A stretch of DNA of 64,000 nucleotides from Actinomycetota bacterium (GTDB lineage Bacteria; Actinomycetota; Acidimicrobiia; IMCC26256; JAENVU01), in contig VGBT01000001.1 in NCBI GenBank assembly GCA_016870395.1, positions 130,376-194,375 on the forward strand, given 5' to 3'. Both the position numbers and the translations under genes were made by a program. Below are positions 9,304 through 18,077 of this stretch, one piece after another. A model generated the notes under the pieces. That model made no database searches. It worked only from the letters and a program-made list of their open reading frames with translations, and had not been told where the DNA came from. Each line of letters starts with the position of its first letter. The first letter of the stretch is position 1.

Positions 9304-10152
9304 CTAGCCGACGCAGGGCGGGCCCTCGGCGCCCTGCCCGGTGGTGTCGGTGCCGATGGGGGCGCCCTCGGTCGGCAGGCCGGTGTCGATCGTGAGCTTC
9401 TGGCCGCTGATCTCGACGACGAAGTGGTCGAGGCCACGCGGCGCCGGCCCACCGGTCTTCTCGCCGACGCGGTTGTACTTCGAGCCGTGGCACGGGCACT
9501 CGAACCACTGCGAGCTGGGGCACCAGGGCACCTTGCAGCCCAGGTGCGGGCACTTCTGGTAATGGGCCACGATGCCCTGCTCCATGGCCGGGATCAGCAG
9601 CGTGTACTGGGGGACCTTCCTGGCCTTCGGGACCGCCGAAGTGGGGTAGGGCACCAGGTAGCTACGCGCCTCGGGCACGTAGTAGGGCTCCTTCTTCTCC
9701 TCGTTGTAGGCGAGCACCTCGTCGAGGCCGACGCCGGCGTCGATCTTGCCGCCGAAGCCGCCGGCCGACTTCGCGTAGAGGAAGCTGATGCAAGCGGCGG
9801 CAAGAGCACCGAGGCTCACTGTCATCGTGACGACGATGCCCCGGTTCAGGAACTGCCGGCGGCTGACCTGGATCTCCTCCTCGTCGACGGGCTGACGCTC
9901 AGCGACCCCGGACGGCGCCCGAGTGGCGGGCACCGCGGCCTCGGACGCGGCCTCGTCTGCGTTCCTCGTCGCGGCGCCGGCCGTCACCGCGGTCTTGCCG
10001 GCCTCGGCGTCGCGTTGGCGGGTCTCGGCCGACAGCGTGCCGGTGACGCGGCCCGACGCGTCGGAGGAGGCCCGGCGGCGGCCGGTGGCGAGGACCATCA
10101 CCGCGGCCAGGATTAGCAAAACCGGGATGGCGATGACGAGTGCGGTGGACAC
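9304..10152 (-). CDS. Rieske iron-sulfur protein of quinol-cytochrome c reductase
   Basis: Rieske motifs CPHLGC and CPCHGS; SRRQFLNRG Tat-like motif before the TM anchor. Confidence 0.93.
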   Translation of the reverse strand: MSTALVIAIPVLLILAAVMVLATGRRRASSDASGRVTGTLSAETRQRDAEAGKTAVTAGAATRNADEAASEAAVPATRAPSGVAERQPVDEEEIQVSRRQFLNRGIVVTMTVSLGALAAACISFLYAKSAGGFGGKIDAGVGLDEVLAYNEEKKEPYYVPEARSYLVPYPTSAVPKARKVPQYTLLIPAMEQGIVAHYQKCPHLGCKVPWCPSSQWFECPCHGSKYNRVGEKTGGPAPRGLDHFVVEISGQKLTIDTGLPTEGAPIGTDTTGQGAEGPPCVG

Positions 10153-10159
10153 AGGACTC

Positions 10160-11014
10160 CTAGAGCTCGAAGAAGATGCCGTCGTTCCAGGGGAACACGA
10201 AGTTGAAGCCGGCGCCCCGGAAGAACGAGCCGATGATCACGAGCACCGTCCAGAACATGAGGAAGACCGTGAAGATCGAGATCGCGAACTTCCGATCCTC
10301 GGGCTTGTTCGACGGGTTCTTGTCGACGTACGGGGCGATGATGAGCAGGAACAGGGCCATGCCCGGGATGGTCACACCCGCGATCATCGGGTGGAACATC
10401 GTGAGCAGCTCCTGGAGCCCGAGGAAGTACCAGGGCGCCTTCGAAGGGTTGGGCGTCTGGTTCACGTCGGCGAGCCCGAGCAGCGGGGCGCGCACCAGGG
10501 CCGAGAAGATGAGCAGCATCGCACTCACCGACAGGGTGGCCGCGAGCTCGATCACGAGCAGGTGCGGCCAGGTGTGGACCTTGTCCTGGGCCTCGCCCCG
10601 GACCTGCTGGATCGACCCCGACTTGACCACCGTGAGCAGGCGCTGGGTGTGGCCGCCCGGACCGGTGCCCGACGGAGTGGCGATCGGCGCGGCCTTGACC
10701 GCGGTCGCGGTGCCTCCGCCTCCGACGGATGCGGCCTCTCCGCCCTCCTTCGCGGCCTTGCGGCGGCGTGAGCGCTCGAGCAGGTGCGCGGGGACCCCGC
10801 CCTTCGACTCGGTGATCTCCTCGCCCGCCGCGGCGGCCGGCGTTTGGGACGGCGTCTCGGCGGGCGTCTCCGGCGCCGGCGCCTCCTCGGTTGGCGCCCC
10901 GGCCGAGGCGTCTTCGGTGCCGCCCTCGGCGGCGCCTTCGGTGTCGCCGGACAGCCCGAGCTGCTTGCGCCGCTCGGCGGCACGCCGCTTCAGGTGTTCG
11001 GGAAGTTCGGGCAT
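10160..11014 (-). CDS. cytochrome b C-terminal half (subunit IV/PetD-like) with long N-terminal extension
   Basis: NPSKAPWYFLGLQELLTMFHP and following hydrophobic segments, separate from the N-terminal cytochrome b ORF. Confidence 0.88.
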   Translation of the reverse strand: MPELPEHLKRRAAERRKQLGLSGDTEGAAEGGTEDASAGAPTEEAPAPETPAETPSQTPAAAAGEEITESKGGVPAHLLERSRRRKAAKEGGEAASVGGGGTATAVKAAPIATPSGTGPGGHTQRLLTVVKSGSIQQVRGEAQDKVHTWPHLLVIELAATLSVSAMLLIFSALVRAPLLGLADVNQTPNPSKAPWYFLGLQELLTMFHPMIAGVTIPGMALFLLIIAPYVDKNPSNKPEDRKFAISIFTVFLMFWTVLVIIGSFFRGAGFNFVFPWNDGIFFEL

Positions 11015-11059
11015 GGTGGCGCTTCCCCCTAGAGCGTTCCGGGCGCGGCGACGTTGGGC

Positions 11060-11857
11060 CTACAGCGGTCCACTGATGCCTCCGTCCTTGCGGACCCTCC
11101 AGAAGTGGACCGCCATGAAGATCACGATCACGAACGGCAGCAGCAGCACGTGCAGCGTGTACCAGCGCAGCAGCGTGTCGCCGCTGATCTCCTTCGAGCC
11201 GAGCAGCGCGTAGCGCACCTGACTGCCGAAGACCGGCGTGTAGCCCATCATGTTGGTGCCGACCGTGACTGCCCACAGCGCGAGCTGGTCCCAGGGGAGC
11301 AGGTATCCGGTGAAGGAGAGCAGCAGCGTCAGCGTGAGCAGGATCACGCCGATCACCCAGTTGAACTCGCGTGGCGCCTTGTAGGCGCCGTGATAGAAGA
11401 CGCGGCTCATGTGCAGGAACACGGTGATCACCATGAGGTGCGCGGCCCACCGGTGCATGTTGCGCACGAGCGAGCCGAACCACACCGCGGTCTCGAGCTG
11501 CTGAACGTTGTTCCACGCGAGCGCCTCGGTCGGCCGGTAGAAGAACATCAGGAAGATGCCGGTGACAGTGAGCAGGATGAACAGGAAGAACGACAGCCCG
11601 CCGAGGCAGAGCGTGTAGCTCACCTTCACCGCGTGCCGCTTCACCTTCACCGGGTGGAGGTGGTACAGCACGCTGTTCATGATCACGTACGAGCGGTTTC
11701 GCGGGCTGTCGGTGTAGCCGCGCCGAAAGATGGATCCCGGGCGAAAGATCGACGTCAGCACCTGCGAGCTGCCGAGCTGGTCGCCGAGCGCCTTCGAGCG
11801 CTCGCGCAACTTCGTTCCGAGCCCCCCGCTCCCGTTGCTCCCGTTGCCGTTGGCCAC
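11060..11857 (-). CDS. cytochrome b N-terminal half (cytochrome b6-like)
   Basis: YTLCLGG...FFYRPTEA, NMHRWAAHLMVITVFLH, GYLLPWDQLALWAV, LHVLLLPFVIVIFMAVH, C-terminal GGISGPL. Confidence 0.94.
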   Translation of the reverse strand: MANGNGSNGSGGLGTKLRERSKALGDQLGSSQVLTSIFRPGSIFRRGYTDSPRNRSYVIMNSVLYHLHPVKVKRHAVKVSYTLCLGGLSFFLFILLTVTGIFLMFFYRPTEALAWNNVQQLETAVWFGSLVRNMHRWAAHLMVITVFLHMSRVFYHGAYKAPREFNWVIGVILLTLTLLLSFTGYLLPWDQLALWAVTVGTNMMGYTPVFGSQVRYALLGSKEISGDTLLRWYTLHVLLLPFVIVIFMAVHFWRVRKDGGISGPL

Positions 11858-11915
11858 GAGTGCCTCTCCTGCTTCCGTGTCCGTGCCCGACCGATGAGCC
11901 GGGCGAAGTTGGGTG

Positions 11916-12329
11916 CTAGAACCTCACGCCGTACGCGTATCCGTTGCGCGGTGTACGGGTGTGCGGATCGCCCGCCGCACCTTGCGCCGTCACCTTGCCG
12001 AGGACGATCACACCGGTCGGGCACCGGTCGACGCAGAGCGCGCAGCGCGTGCACACGTCCTCGTCCACGATGAACGCCACGTGGTCGCGGGGGTCCTCGC
12101 CCGGGCGGTCGGTCCCGACGGCCTCGGTGATGGCCGAGACCGAGACCATGTGGATGCACTTCCACGGGCAGATGTCGACGCAGCCCTCGCACATGATGCA
12201 CTCGGCCTGGTCGATGTGGAGGAACTGCTTCGGCTTGACGGCCTGGGTCAAGAAGCCCGGGTCGACCTCGGCGAGCACGTAGTCGGTGGCGAACTCCGGC
12301 ATCGTCGGGTTCGCGTCGGTGCGGGCCAC
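11916..12329 (-). CDS. 2x[4Fe-4S] ferredoxin-type protein
   Basis: CIMCEGCVDICPWKC and CTRCALCVDRCPTGV. Confidence 0.9.
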   Translation of the reverse strand: MARTDANPTMPEFATDYVLAEVDPGFLTQAVKPKQFLHIDQAECIMCEGCVDICPWKCIHMVSVSAITEAVGTDRPGEDPRDHVAFIVDEDVCTRCALCVDRCPTGVIVLGKVTAQGAAGDPHTRTPRNGYAYGVRF

Positions 12330-12333
12330 GGCG

Positions 12334-12834
12334 CTACGCCTTCGCCCTCAGTGGCCGGCCGAAGGGCGACCGGCCGACCTTCACCGGCGCGGCGGTCTCG
12401 AGCTCGCTCGCGGTCTTGCGCTTCTGCCACAGCACGATGAACGCGATGTTCGCCGCGAAGAACACGAGGTAGATCCCGACTACCAGCAGGTCGCGCACCC
12501 CGTGCTGCAGGTCGATGGAGAACGGCCAGTTCCACGACTTCATCACCGGGATCGCGGTGGTCGACTTGATGATGAACCGGTTGGTCGACAGGCCCCAGTA
12601 CTTGTCGGACGCGGTGATGAACTCGTGCGGGATCACCGCGTAGGCGAGCAGCATCATGGTGAACGTGTAGACCGCCCCGGCCATGGCCTGGGCCCAGGTG
12701 GTGGGCTGTTCAGGCTTCGGGCGTCGCAACAGGACCACGAGCGGGATGGTCATCACGATCAGCAGCAGGGTCGCCCAGATGAGGCGGCCGTTAGGTCGGA
12801 GGAACGGTAGCCAGTCCGGTAGCAGGTTAAGCAT
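12334..12834 (-). CDS. hypothetical membrane protein, first gene of the bc operon
   Basis: 166-aa ORF with about 3 TM segments, 4 bp from the ferredoxin gene; no family recognised. Confidence 0.65.
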   Translation of the reverse strand: MLNLLPDWLPFLRPNGRLIWATLLLIVMTIPLVVLLRRPKPEQPTTWAQAMAGAVYTFTMMLLAYAVIPHEFITASDKYWGLSTNRFIIKSTTAIPVMKSWNWPFSIDLQHGVRDLLVVGIYLVFFAANIAFIVLWQKRKTASELETAAPVKVGRSPFGRPLRAKA

Positions 12835-13022
12835 GTGGCCGCTCGGTCTCCTTCGCCGGGCCCCACGCGCGCTCCCCCGTCGCGTGTCGAGCCCCTGATC
12901 TGACGATGTTCTCTACCACGCTAGATCGCGGAAAGACACATCGGCGGGTTGGTGACCGGTGCCCGGCCGATCGGTCGCGCGCGGTGCCGGGTCGCACCCC
13001 GATTCGCGCGACGATGCTGGGC

Positions 13023-14282
13023 ATGTCCGTGCCTTCCGGCGACCGCTATGACGCGCTCGTGGTGGGGGCCGGGCCGTCCGGGGCCGCGGCCGCCTACTGG
13101 CTCGCCGAGCGCGGGCGACGGGTCCTGGTGGTGGAGCGGAAGCGCTTCCCGCGGGAGAAGACCTGTGGTGACGGCCTCACCCCGCGTGCCGTGCGTCAGC
13201 TACTCGACATGGGCCTGGGCGAGCCTCTCTCGGAGTTCCACCGCTACGAGGGCCTGCGCTCGATGGCCCACGGTGTGACGCTGGAGCTGGCCTGGCCGTC
13301 CCATCCCGTCTACCCCTCGCACGGGTACGTGGTGCGGCGCCGAGACCTCGACCTCATGGTCGCCGAGCGGGCGGTGAAGGCGGGAGCCACGCTGTGGCAA
13401 GCCACTGAGGCCCTGGAGCCGTCCCTCGACCGGGGCCTGGTGACCGGGGCCGTCGTACGGCACACGGAGTCGGGGACCACCGAACGGGTGTCGGCCCGCT
13501 ACGTGGTGGTGGCCGACGGTGCCAACTCACGGTTCGGTCGTGCGCTCGGCACCGCCCGTGACCGCTCCTACCCGATGGGGATGGCGATTCGCGGCTATTA
13601 CCGCTCTTCGCGCCATGACGACCCCTGGATCGAGAGCCACCTCGACCTGCGGGACCGCGAGGGGAACCATATGCCCGGATATGGGTGGATCTTTCCGGTC
13701 GGTGACGGCACGGTCAACGTGGGTGCCGGTCTCCTCGACACCTTCACCGGCTTCAAGGCCGTCAACACGACCCGGCTCATGGAGGCCTTCACCGCCACCG
13801 CGCCCTCTTACTGGGGGATCTCGGAGGCGACCGCGACCGGGCCATGGACCGGGGGGCGACTCCCCACCGGCGGGTCGGTGCTGCCCAAGACCGGCCCCAC
13901 CTGGATCGTGGCCGGCGACGCGGCCGGGTCGATCAACCCGTTCAACGGGGAGGGCATCGCGTATGCCTACGAGACCGGGCGGATGGTTGCCGAAGCGGTC
14001 GACGACGCGCTCGAGGCCGGCGACGGCCTCGCCCTGGCCGCGTACCCCGAGCGGCTGGAGGCCGTCTACGGCCTCTACTTCAGGGTCGCCCGCCTCTTCG
14101 TGAAGGCGATCGGCAACCCGGGGGTGATGCGGGAGCTGACCCGGGTCGGGTTCCGGTCGCGGACCCTCATGGAGTGGGTCCTGCGGATCATGGCGAACCT
14201 GTTGCGTCCCGACGAGCTCGGCCCGGCCGAGGCCGCGTACGCGGTGGCGGCCCGGGTCGTGGCCGCGCTGCCCGAGCCGTAG
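13023..14282 (+). CDS. geranylgeranyl reductase family FAD-dependent oxidoreductase (possible menaquinone side-chain reductase)
   Basis: DALVVGAGPSGAAAAYWLAERGRRVLVVERKRFPREKTCGDGLTPRAV; GDAAGSINPFNGEGIAYAYETG; alternative ATG at 13014. Confidence 0.85.
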   Translation: MSVPSGDRYDALVVGAGPSGAAAAYWLAERGRRVLVVERKRFPREKTCGDGLTPRAVRQLLDMGLGEPLSEFHRYEGLRSMAHGVTLELAWPSHPVYPSHGYVVRRRDLDLMVAERAVKAGATLWQATEALEPSLDRGLVTGAVVRHTESGTTERVSARYVVVADGANSRFGRALGTARDRSYPMGMAIRGYYRSSRHDDPWIESHLDLRDREGNHMPGYGWIFPVGDGTVNVGAGLLDTFTGFKAVNTTRLMEAFTATAPSYWGISEATATGPWTGGRLPTGGSVLPKTGPTWIVAGDAAGSINPFNGEGIAYAYETGRMVAEAVDDALEAGDGLALAAYPERLEAVYGLYFRVARLFVKAIGNPGVMRELTRVGFRSRTLMEWVLRIMANLLRPDELGPAEAAYAVAARVVAALPEP

Positions 14283-14322
14283 CGACCTCAAGCGCCGGGG
14301 GCACCGGGACGATGGACCATCC

Positions 14323-15543
14323 ATGGGGACTGCGCAGCACACCGCCGGTGACGCGGGTCCCGATCCCTGGCGGCGGCTGTACGCGGTGAGCGATCCCCGC
14401 GCCGACGGCGCCCGGTTCCCGGGGCTCGGTCGACTGCTGTTCCTCAACGAGAACCTCGGTGGCCACGCCACCATGCACCTGCACATGTTCCGTGCCCTCG
14501 CGGAGCACCCCGAAGTCGACGCGGTGCACCTCGACGTGCCGCCGGCCGGCCTCGTCCGCCGCATCGCGGGCGCGCAGGTCCCGGGCCTCGCGCGACTCGA
14601 CCTCGACCTCGGCGCGCTTCGATCGCAGCTCGCCCTGAGCCGGGTGGCCGACCGGATGCTGCGGCGGGCCATTGCCGAGGGCCCGGTGGGCGCGATCCAC
14701 GCCTACTCGCAGCACGTGGCGATGCACTCCTCGAAGACGCTGGCCCGCTTTCCGAGCGTGGTGTCCACCGACGGGTCGGCGGCCCAGAACGCGAAGCAGC
14801 TGCCGTTCCGTCACCCGACCCGCTTCACCCCAGCGGCGACCGCGCACGCCGAGCGCTACGAGGCCAAGGTGTTCGCGGCGGCCACGATCGTCGTGGCCCA
14901 GAGCGAGTGGGCCGCGGGCGCGATCCGCGACCGGTACGGGCTCGGAGAGGAGCGGCTCCGGGTGATCCCGTTCGGGATCATGCCGCCGGTCCTCGTCGAG
15001 CGGAAGGTGCGCGAGCCGTTCGAGATCACCTTCACCGGCAACACGATGCTGCGCAAGGGTGGCACCCAGCTCCTGCGGGTCTTCCGGGAGCGACGGTGGC
15101 ACGAGCGAGGCGTGGTCCTCAACCTCGTGACCCGCGACGAGGTGCCCGACGAGCCCGGGGTCCGGGTGTACCCCGACCTCCGGCCGGGCGACCCCCGTCT
15201 CGTCGAGATGCTGGCGCGGACCGCGGTGTTCGTTCTGCCGAGCGAGATCGACAAGTCGCCCTACTCGGTCCTCGAAGCCATGTTCGCGGGGGTGCCGGTC
15301 GTCTCGACCTGGGTCGGCGGGGTGCCGGAGATGGTGCTCGACGGCGAGACCGGGCTGCTCGTACCGATCGGCGACGACGAGGCGCTCGCGAGCGCGATCG
15401 AGCGGCTGCTCGACGACCCGGCCGAGCGCGAGCGCATGGGCGCGGCGGCGCGCACCCTTGCCACGGAGCGCTTCGACGCCCGCAAGACGACGCTCAACCT
15501 GCTGGCCGTGATCGCCGAGGCCGAGTCGGTGTTCGCTCGCTAG
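14323..15543 (+). CDS. glycosyltransferase, GT4-like
   Basis: VFVLPSEIDKSPYSVLEAMFAGVPVVSTWVGGVPEMVLDGETGLLVP. Confidence 0.88.
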   Translation: MGTAQHTAGDAGPDPWRRLYAVSDPRADGARFPGLGRLLFLNENLGGHATMHLHMFRALAEHPEVDAVHLDVPPAGLVRRIAGAQVPGLARLDLDLGALRSQLALSRVADRMLRRAIAEGPVGAIHAYSQHVAMHSSKTLARFPSVVSTDGSAAQNAKQLPFRHPTRFTPAATAHAERYEAKVFAAATIVVAQSEWAAGAIRDRYGLGEERLRVIPFGIMPPVLVERKVREPFEITFTGNTMLRKGGTQLLRVFRERRWHERGVVLNLVTRDEVPDEPGVRVYPDLRPGDPRLVEMLARTAVFVLPSEIDKSPYSVLEAMFAGVPVVSTWVGGVPEMVLDGETGLLVPIGDDEALASAIERLLDDPAERERMGAAARTLATERFDARKTTLNLLAVIAEAESVFAR

Positions 15544-15550
15544 GCGTGGG

Positions 15551-16339
15551 CTAACCCCTCCAGGCCCTGAAGGGCCGGGCGAGGTGATAGGCGAGGCGGG
15601 CCCGGTGATGGCCCGGCCCCATGCACAAGCGCGGGATGGCGAACGGGTCCGTGCCGGGGACGACCCGGCCGAAGCTGAACGTGAACGCCGCGCGGTACCC
15701 GGCCTCCCGCGCGGCTGCCCGTGTCGGCGCGTCGTGGTGGCCGAAGGGGTATGCGAGCAGGTCCACGTGCCGCCCGGTGATCTCCTCGAGGCGTTCGCGC
15801 GATTCGAGCAGCTCGCGCGACCGGACCGCGGCGGTGACGTCGGGGAGCGACGCATGGGTGGTGGTGTGGGATCCGACCGTCAGGCCGGCTTCCACCAGGG
15901 ATCGGAGCTCCGTGGGGGCGAGGGTCGGCGCGGCGCCGGGCCAGAAGTCGGGCTCGCGTCCGAGCACGCCGGCGACCGCGAAGACGGTGGCGGGCACGTC
16001 GAGCGCTCGGAGCACCTCGAGCGCCTGTCCGAGCACGCCGGCGAGGGCGTCGTCGAAGGTGACGGCGACCAGTCCGTCGAGCGCGGCGCCGGTCTCTAGC
16101 CGGGTGACGATCTCGTCGAGTGCCGTGAAGCGCAGGCCCCAGCCGGCGATCGCCTCGAGCTGGTCCCGGAACCGGCTCGGCGAGAGGTAGTACTCGGTGT
16201 GGTTGGACGGGTCGGTGCCGACGTCGTGGTAGCAGAGCACGGCCGCGCCGAGCCCCTGGGTCGGGAGGTCACGTCCGAGCAGCGAGCATCCCGCGCCGAG
16301 CAGTCCGAGGCGCTTGGACCACAGGGCCTCGACGTCCAC
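15551..16339 (-). CDS. polysaccharide deacetylase family protein
   Basis: VLCYHDVG, VAVTFDDALAGVL, VGSHTTTHASLPD, LLAYPFGHHD. Confidence 0.88.
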   Translation of the reverse strand: MDVEALWSKRLGLLGAGCSLLGRDLPTQGLGAAVLCYHDVGTDPSNHTEYYLSPSRFRDQLEAIAGWGLRFTALDEIVTRLETGAALDGLVAVTFDDALAGVLGQALEVLRALDVPATVFAVAGVLGREPDFWPGAAPTLAPTELRSLVEAGLTVGSHTTTHASLPDVTAAVRSRELLESRERLEEITGRHVDLLAYPFGHHDAPTRAAAREAGYRAAFTFSFGRVVPGTDPFAIPRLCMGPGHHRARLAYHLARPFRAWRG

Positions 16340-16435
16340 CCACGCGAGCGTACCGGTGCGTGCTTTGCGTGCCCGCGGAGCACGCGCGGTAGCGTGGTGG
16401 CCGAGCGCTTTTGGAGCACACGAGAGGGGAGCGAG

Positions 16436-16897
16436 GTGATCCAGTACCTGCCGATCCTGGCGATGATCGTGCTGGTGATCCTGTTCGTCGCCGTCTCGTT
16501 CGCCGCCTCGCTCCTGCTCACCACCAAGCGGCCGACGCGTGCGAAGACCGCGCCGTACGAGTGCGGGATCGTCCCCGAGGAGGAGCCGGCCGAGCGCTTC
16601 CCGGTGCGCTTCTACCTCGTCGCGATGGCGTTCATCGTTCTCGACGTCGAGATCATCTTCCTGTACCCGTTCGCGACGGTCTTCGAGGACCTCGGCGGCT
16701 ACGGGCTCGCGGTCATGGGCGTGTTCCTCCTCGTGCTGCTGGTTCCGTTCGGCTACCTGCTCTCGGTCGGCGCGCTCGACTGGGGCCCGGCCCGACAGGT
16801 CGCCGACCGCCTCGTCCGCCCGGTGCTGCGCGCGGCGGGACTGCCGTCCGGTGTTGCGGAGCGTCCTTCACGCGCATCCGAGACCGAAGCGGCGTAA
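16436..16897 (+). CDS. nuoA: NADH-quinone oxidoreductase subunit A (copy 1)
   Basis: KTAPYECGIVPEEEPAERFPVRFYLVAMAFIVLDVEIIFLYPFA; GTG start in frame. Confidence 0.93.
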   Translation: MIQYLPILAMIVLVILFVAVSFAASLLLTTKRPTRAKTAPYECGIVPEEEPAERFPVRFYLVAMAFIVLDVEIIFLYPFATVFEDLGGYGLAVMGVFLLVLLVPFGYLLSVGALDWGPARQVADRLVRPVLRAAGLPSGVAERPSRASETEAA

Positions 16898-16903
16898 CTC
16901 CTC

Positions 16904-17467
16904 ATGCCGCTCGACGCGATCCCCTACAACTTCCTCACCGGCCGCCTCGAGGACGTGGTCCGGTGGGCGCGACGCAACAGCGTCTTCCCCGCGACCTTCG
17001 GCCTGGCCTGCTGCGCGCTGGAGATGATGGCCACCGGCGCCGCGCACTACGACCTCGCGCGCTACGGCATGGAGATCTTCCGCGCGAGCCCGCGTCAGGC
17101 CGACCTCATGTTCGTCGCCGGGCGGGTCTCCCAGAAGATGGCCCCGGTGCTGCGCCAGGTCTACGACCAGATGGTCGAGCCCAAGTGGGTGATCTCGATG
17201 GGCGTGTGCGCGAGCAGCGGCGGGATGTTCAACAACTACGCGATCGTGCAGGGCGTCGACCAGATCGTCCCGGTCGACGTGTACGTTCCGGGCTGCCCGC
17301 CCGGACCCGAGACGCTGATGCACGGGATCCTCGCCTTGCACGAGCAGATCCGCACCGGTGAGCTCCTGAAGCGCCGGCAGGCGTCTCCCACCGGCGGCGC
17401 CGGCATCGAGATCGCTCAGCGCGACGGCGCGCCTGCGCCGTCGCTCACCGCGAGCACGCGAGCCTGA
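16904..17467 (+). CDS. nuoB: NADH-quinone oxidoreductase subunit B (copy 1)
   Basis: [35 protein letters not shown]. Confidence 0.96.
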   Translation: MPLDAIPYNFLTGRLEDVVRWARRNSVFPATFGLACCALEMMATGAAHYDLARYGMEIFRASPRQADLMFVAGRVSQKMAPVLRQVYDQMVEPKWVISMGVCASSGGMFNNYAIVQGVDQIVPVDVYVPGCPPGPETLMHGILALHEQIRTGELLKRRQASPTGGAGIEIAQRDGAPAPSLTASTRA

Positions 17468-17473
17468 GCCCCG

Positions 17474-18070
17474 ATGTCGGATCCGACCCCCGCGCCCGCC
17501 GACGACGCTCGTGAAGACGTTCACGAGCCCGGTGCCGCGCCTGCGCCCTGGGACGAGGTCGCCGCGGCGCTCGTCGCGGCCTTCGAGGGCGCCGTGTTCC
17601 ACGACAGCCACGGGCAGCCGGTCGTCTACGTCGCTCCCGCGCGGCTGGCCCACGTCGCGACCTTCCTGCGCGACGAGCAGCAGTTCACGACCTGCCTCGA
17701 CGTGACCGCGGTCGACCACCTCCTCGACGGCGAGCGCCTCGTGGTCGCGGGGGTGGAGCCCGAGCGCTTCGAGGTCGTCGCCAACTTCCTCTCGCATCTG
17801 CGCAACCGCCGCATCCGCGTGATCGCCGAGGTCCCGGCGGCCGACCCCACGGTCCCGAGCCTCACCCCGATCTACCCCGGCGTGAGCTACGCCGAGCGCG
17901 AGGTGTACGACCTGCTCGGCATCGTCTTCGAAGGCCACCCCGACCTCACGCGCATCCTCATGCCCGACGACTGGTCCGGCCACCCGCTGCGCAAGGACGA
18001 CGCGCCCGCGCGCGTTCCCGTCACGTTCAAGGGCGACCCCGGCCCGAGAGTCGGGAGGGTCGCGGAGTGA
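17474..18070 (+). CDS. nuoC: NADH-quinone oxidoreductase subunit C (copy 1)
   Basis: YPGVSYAEREVYDLLGIVFEGHPDLTRILMPDDWSGHPLRKD. Confidence 0.94.
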   Translation: MSDPTPAPADDAREDVHEPGAAPAPWDEVAAALVAAFEGAVFHDSHGQPVVYVAPARLAHVATFLRDEQQFTTCLDVTAVDHLLDGERLVVAGVEPERFEVVANFLSHLRNRRIRVIAEVPAADPTVPSLTPIYPGVSYAEREVYDLLGIVFEGHPDLTRILMPDDWSGHPLRKDDAPARVPVTFKGDPGPRVGRVAE

Positions 18071-18077
18071 GCACGAG

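Noticed and set aside
16365-16395. TTGCGT-N19-TAGCGT as promoter of nuoA copy 1
   Set aside because: Spacer longer than usual and weak match; not strong enough to list as a feature.
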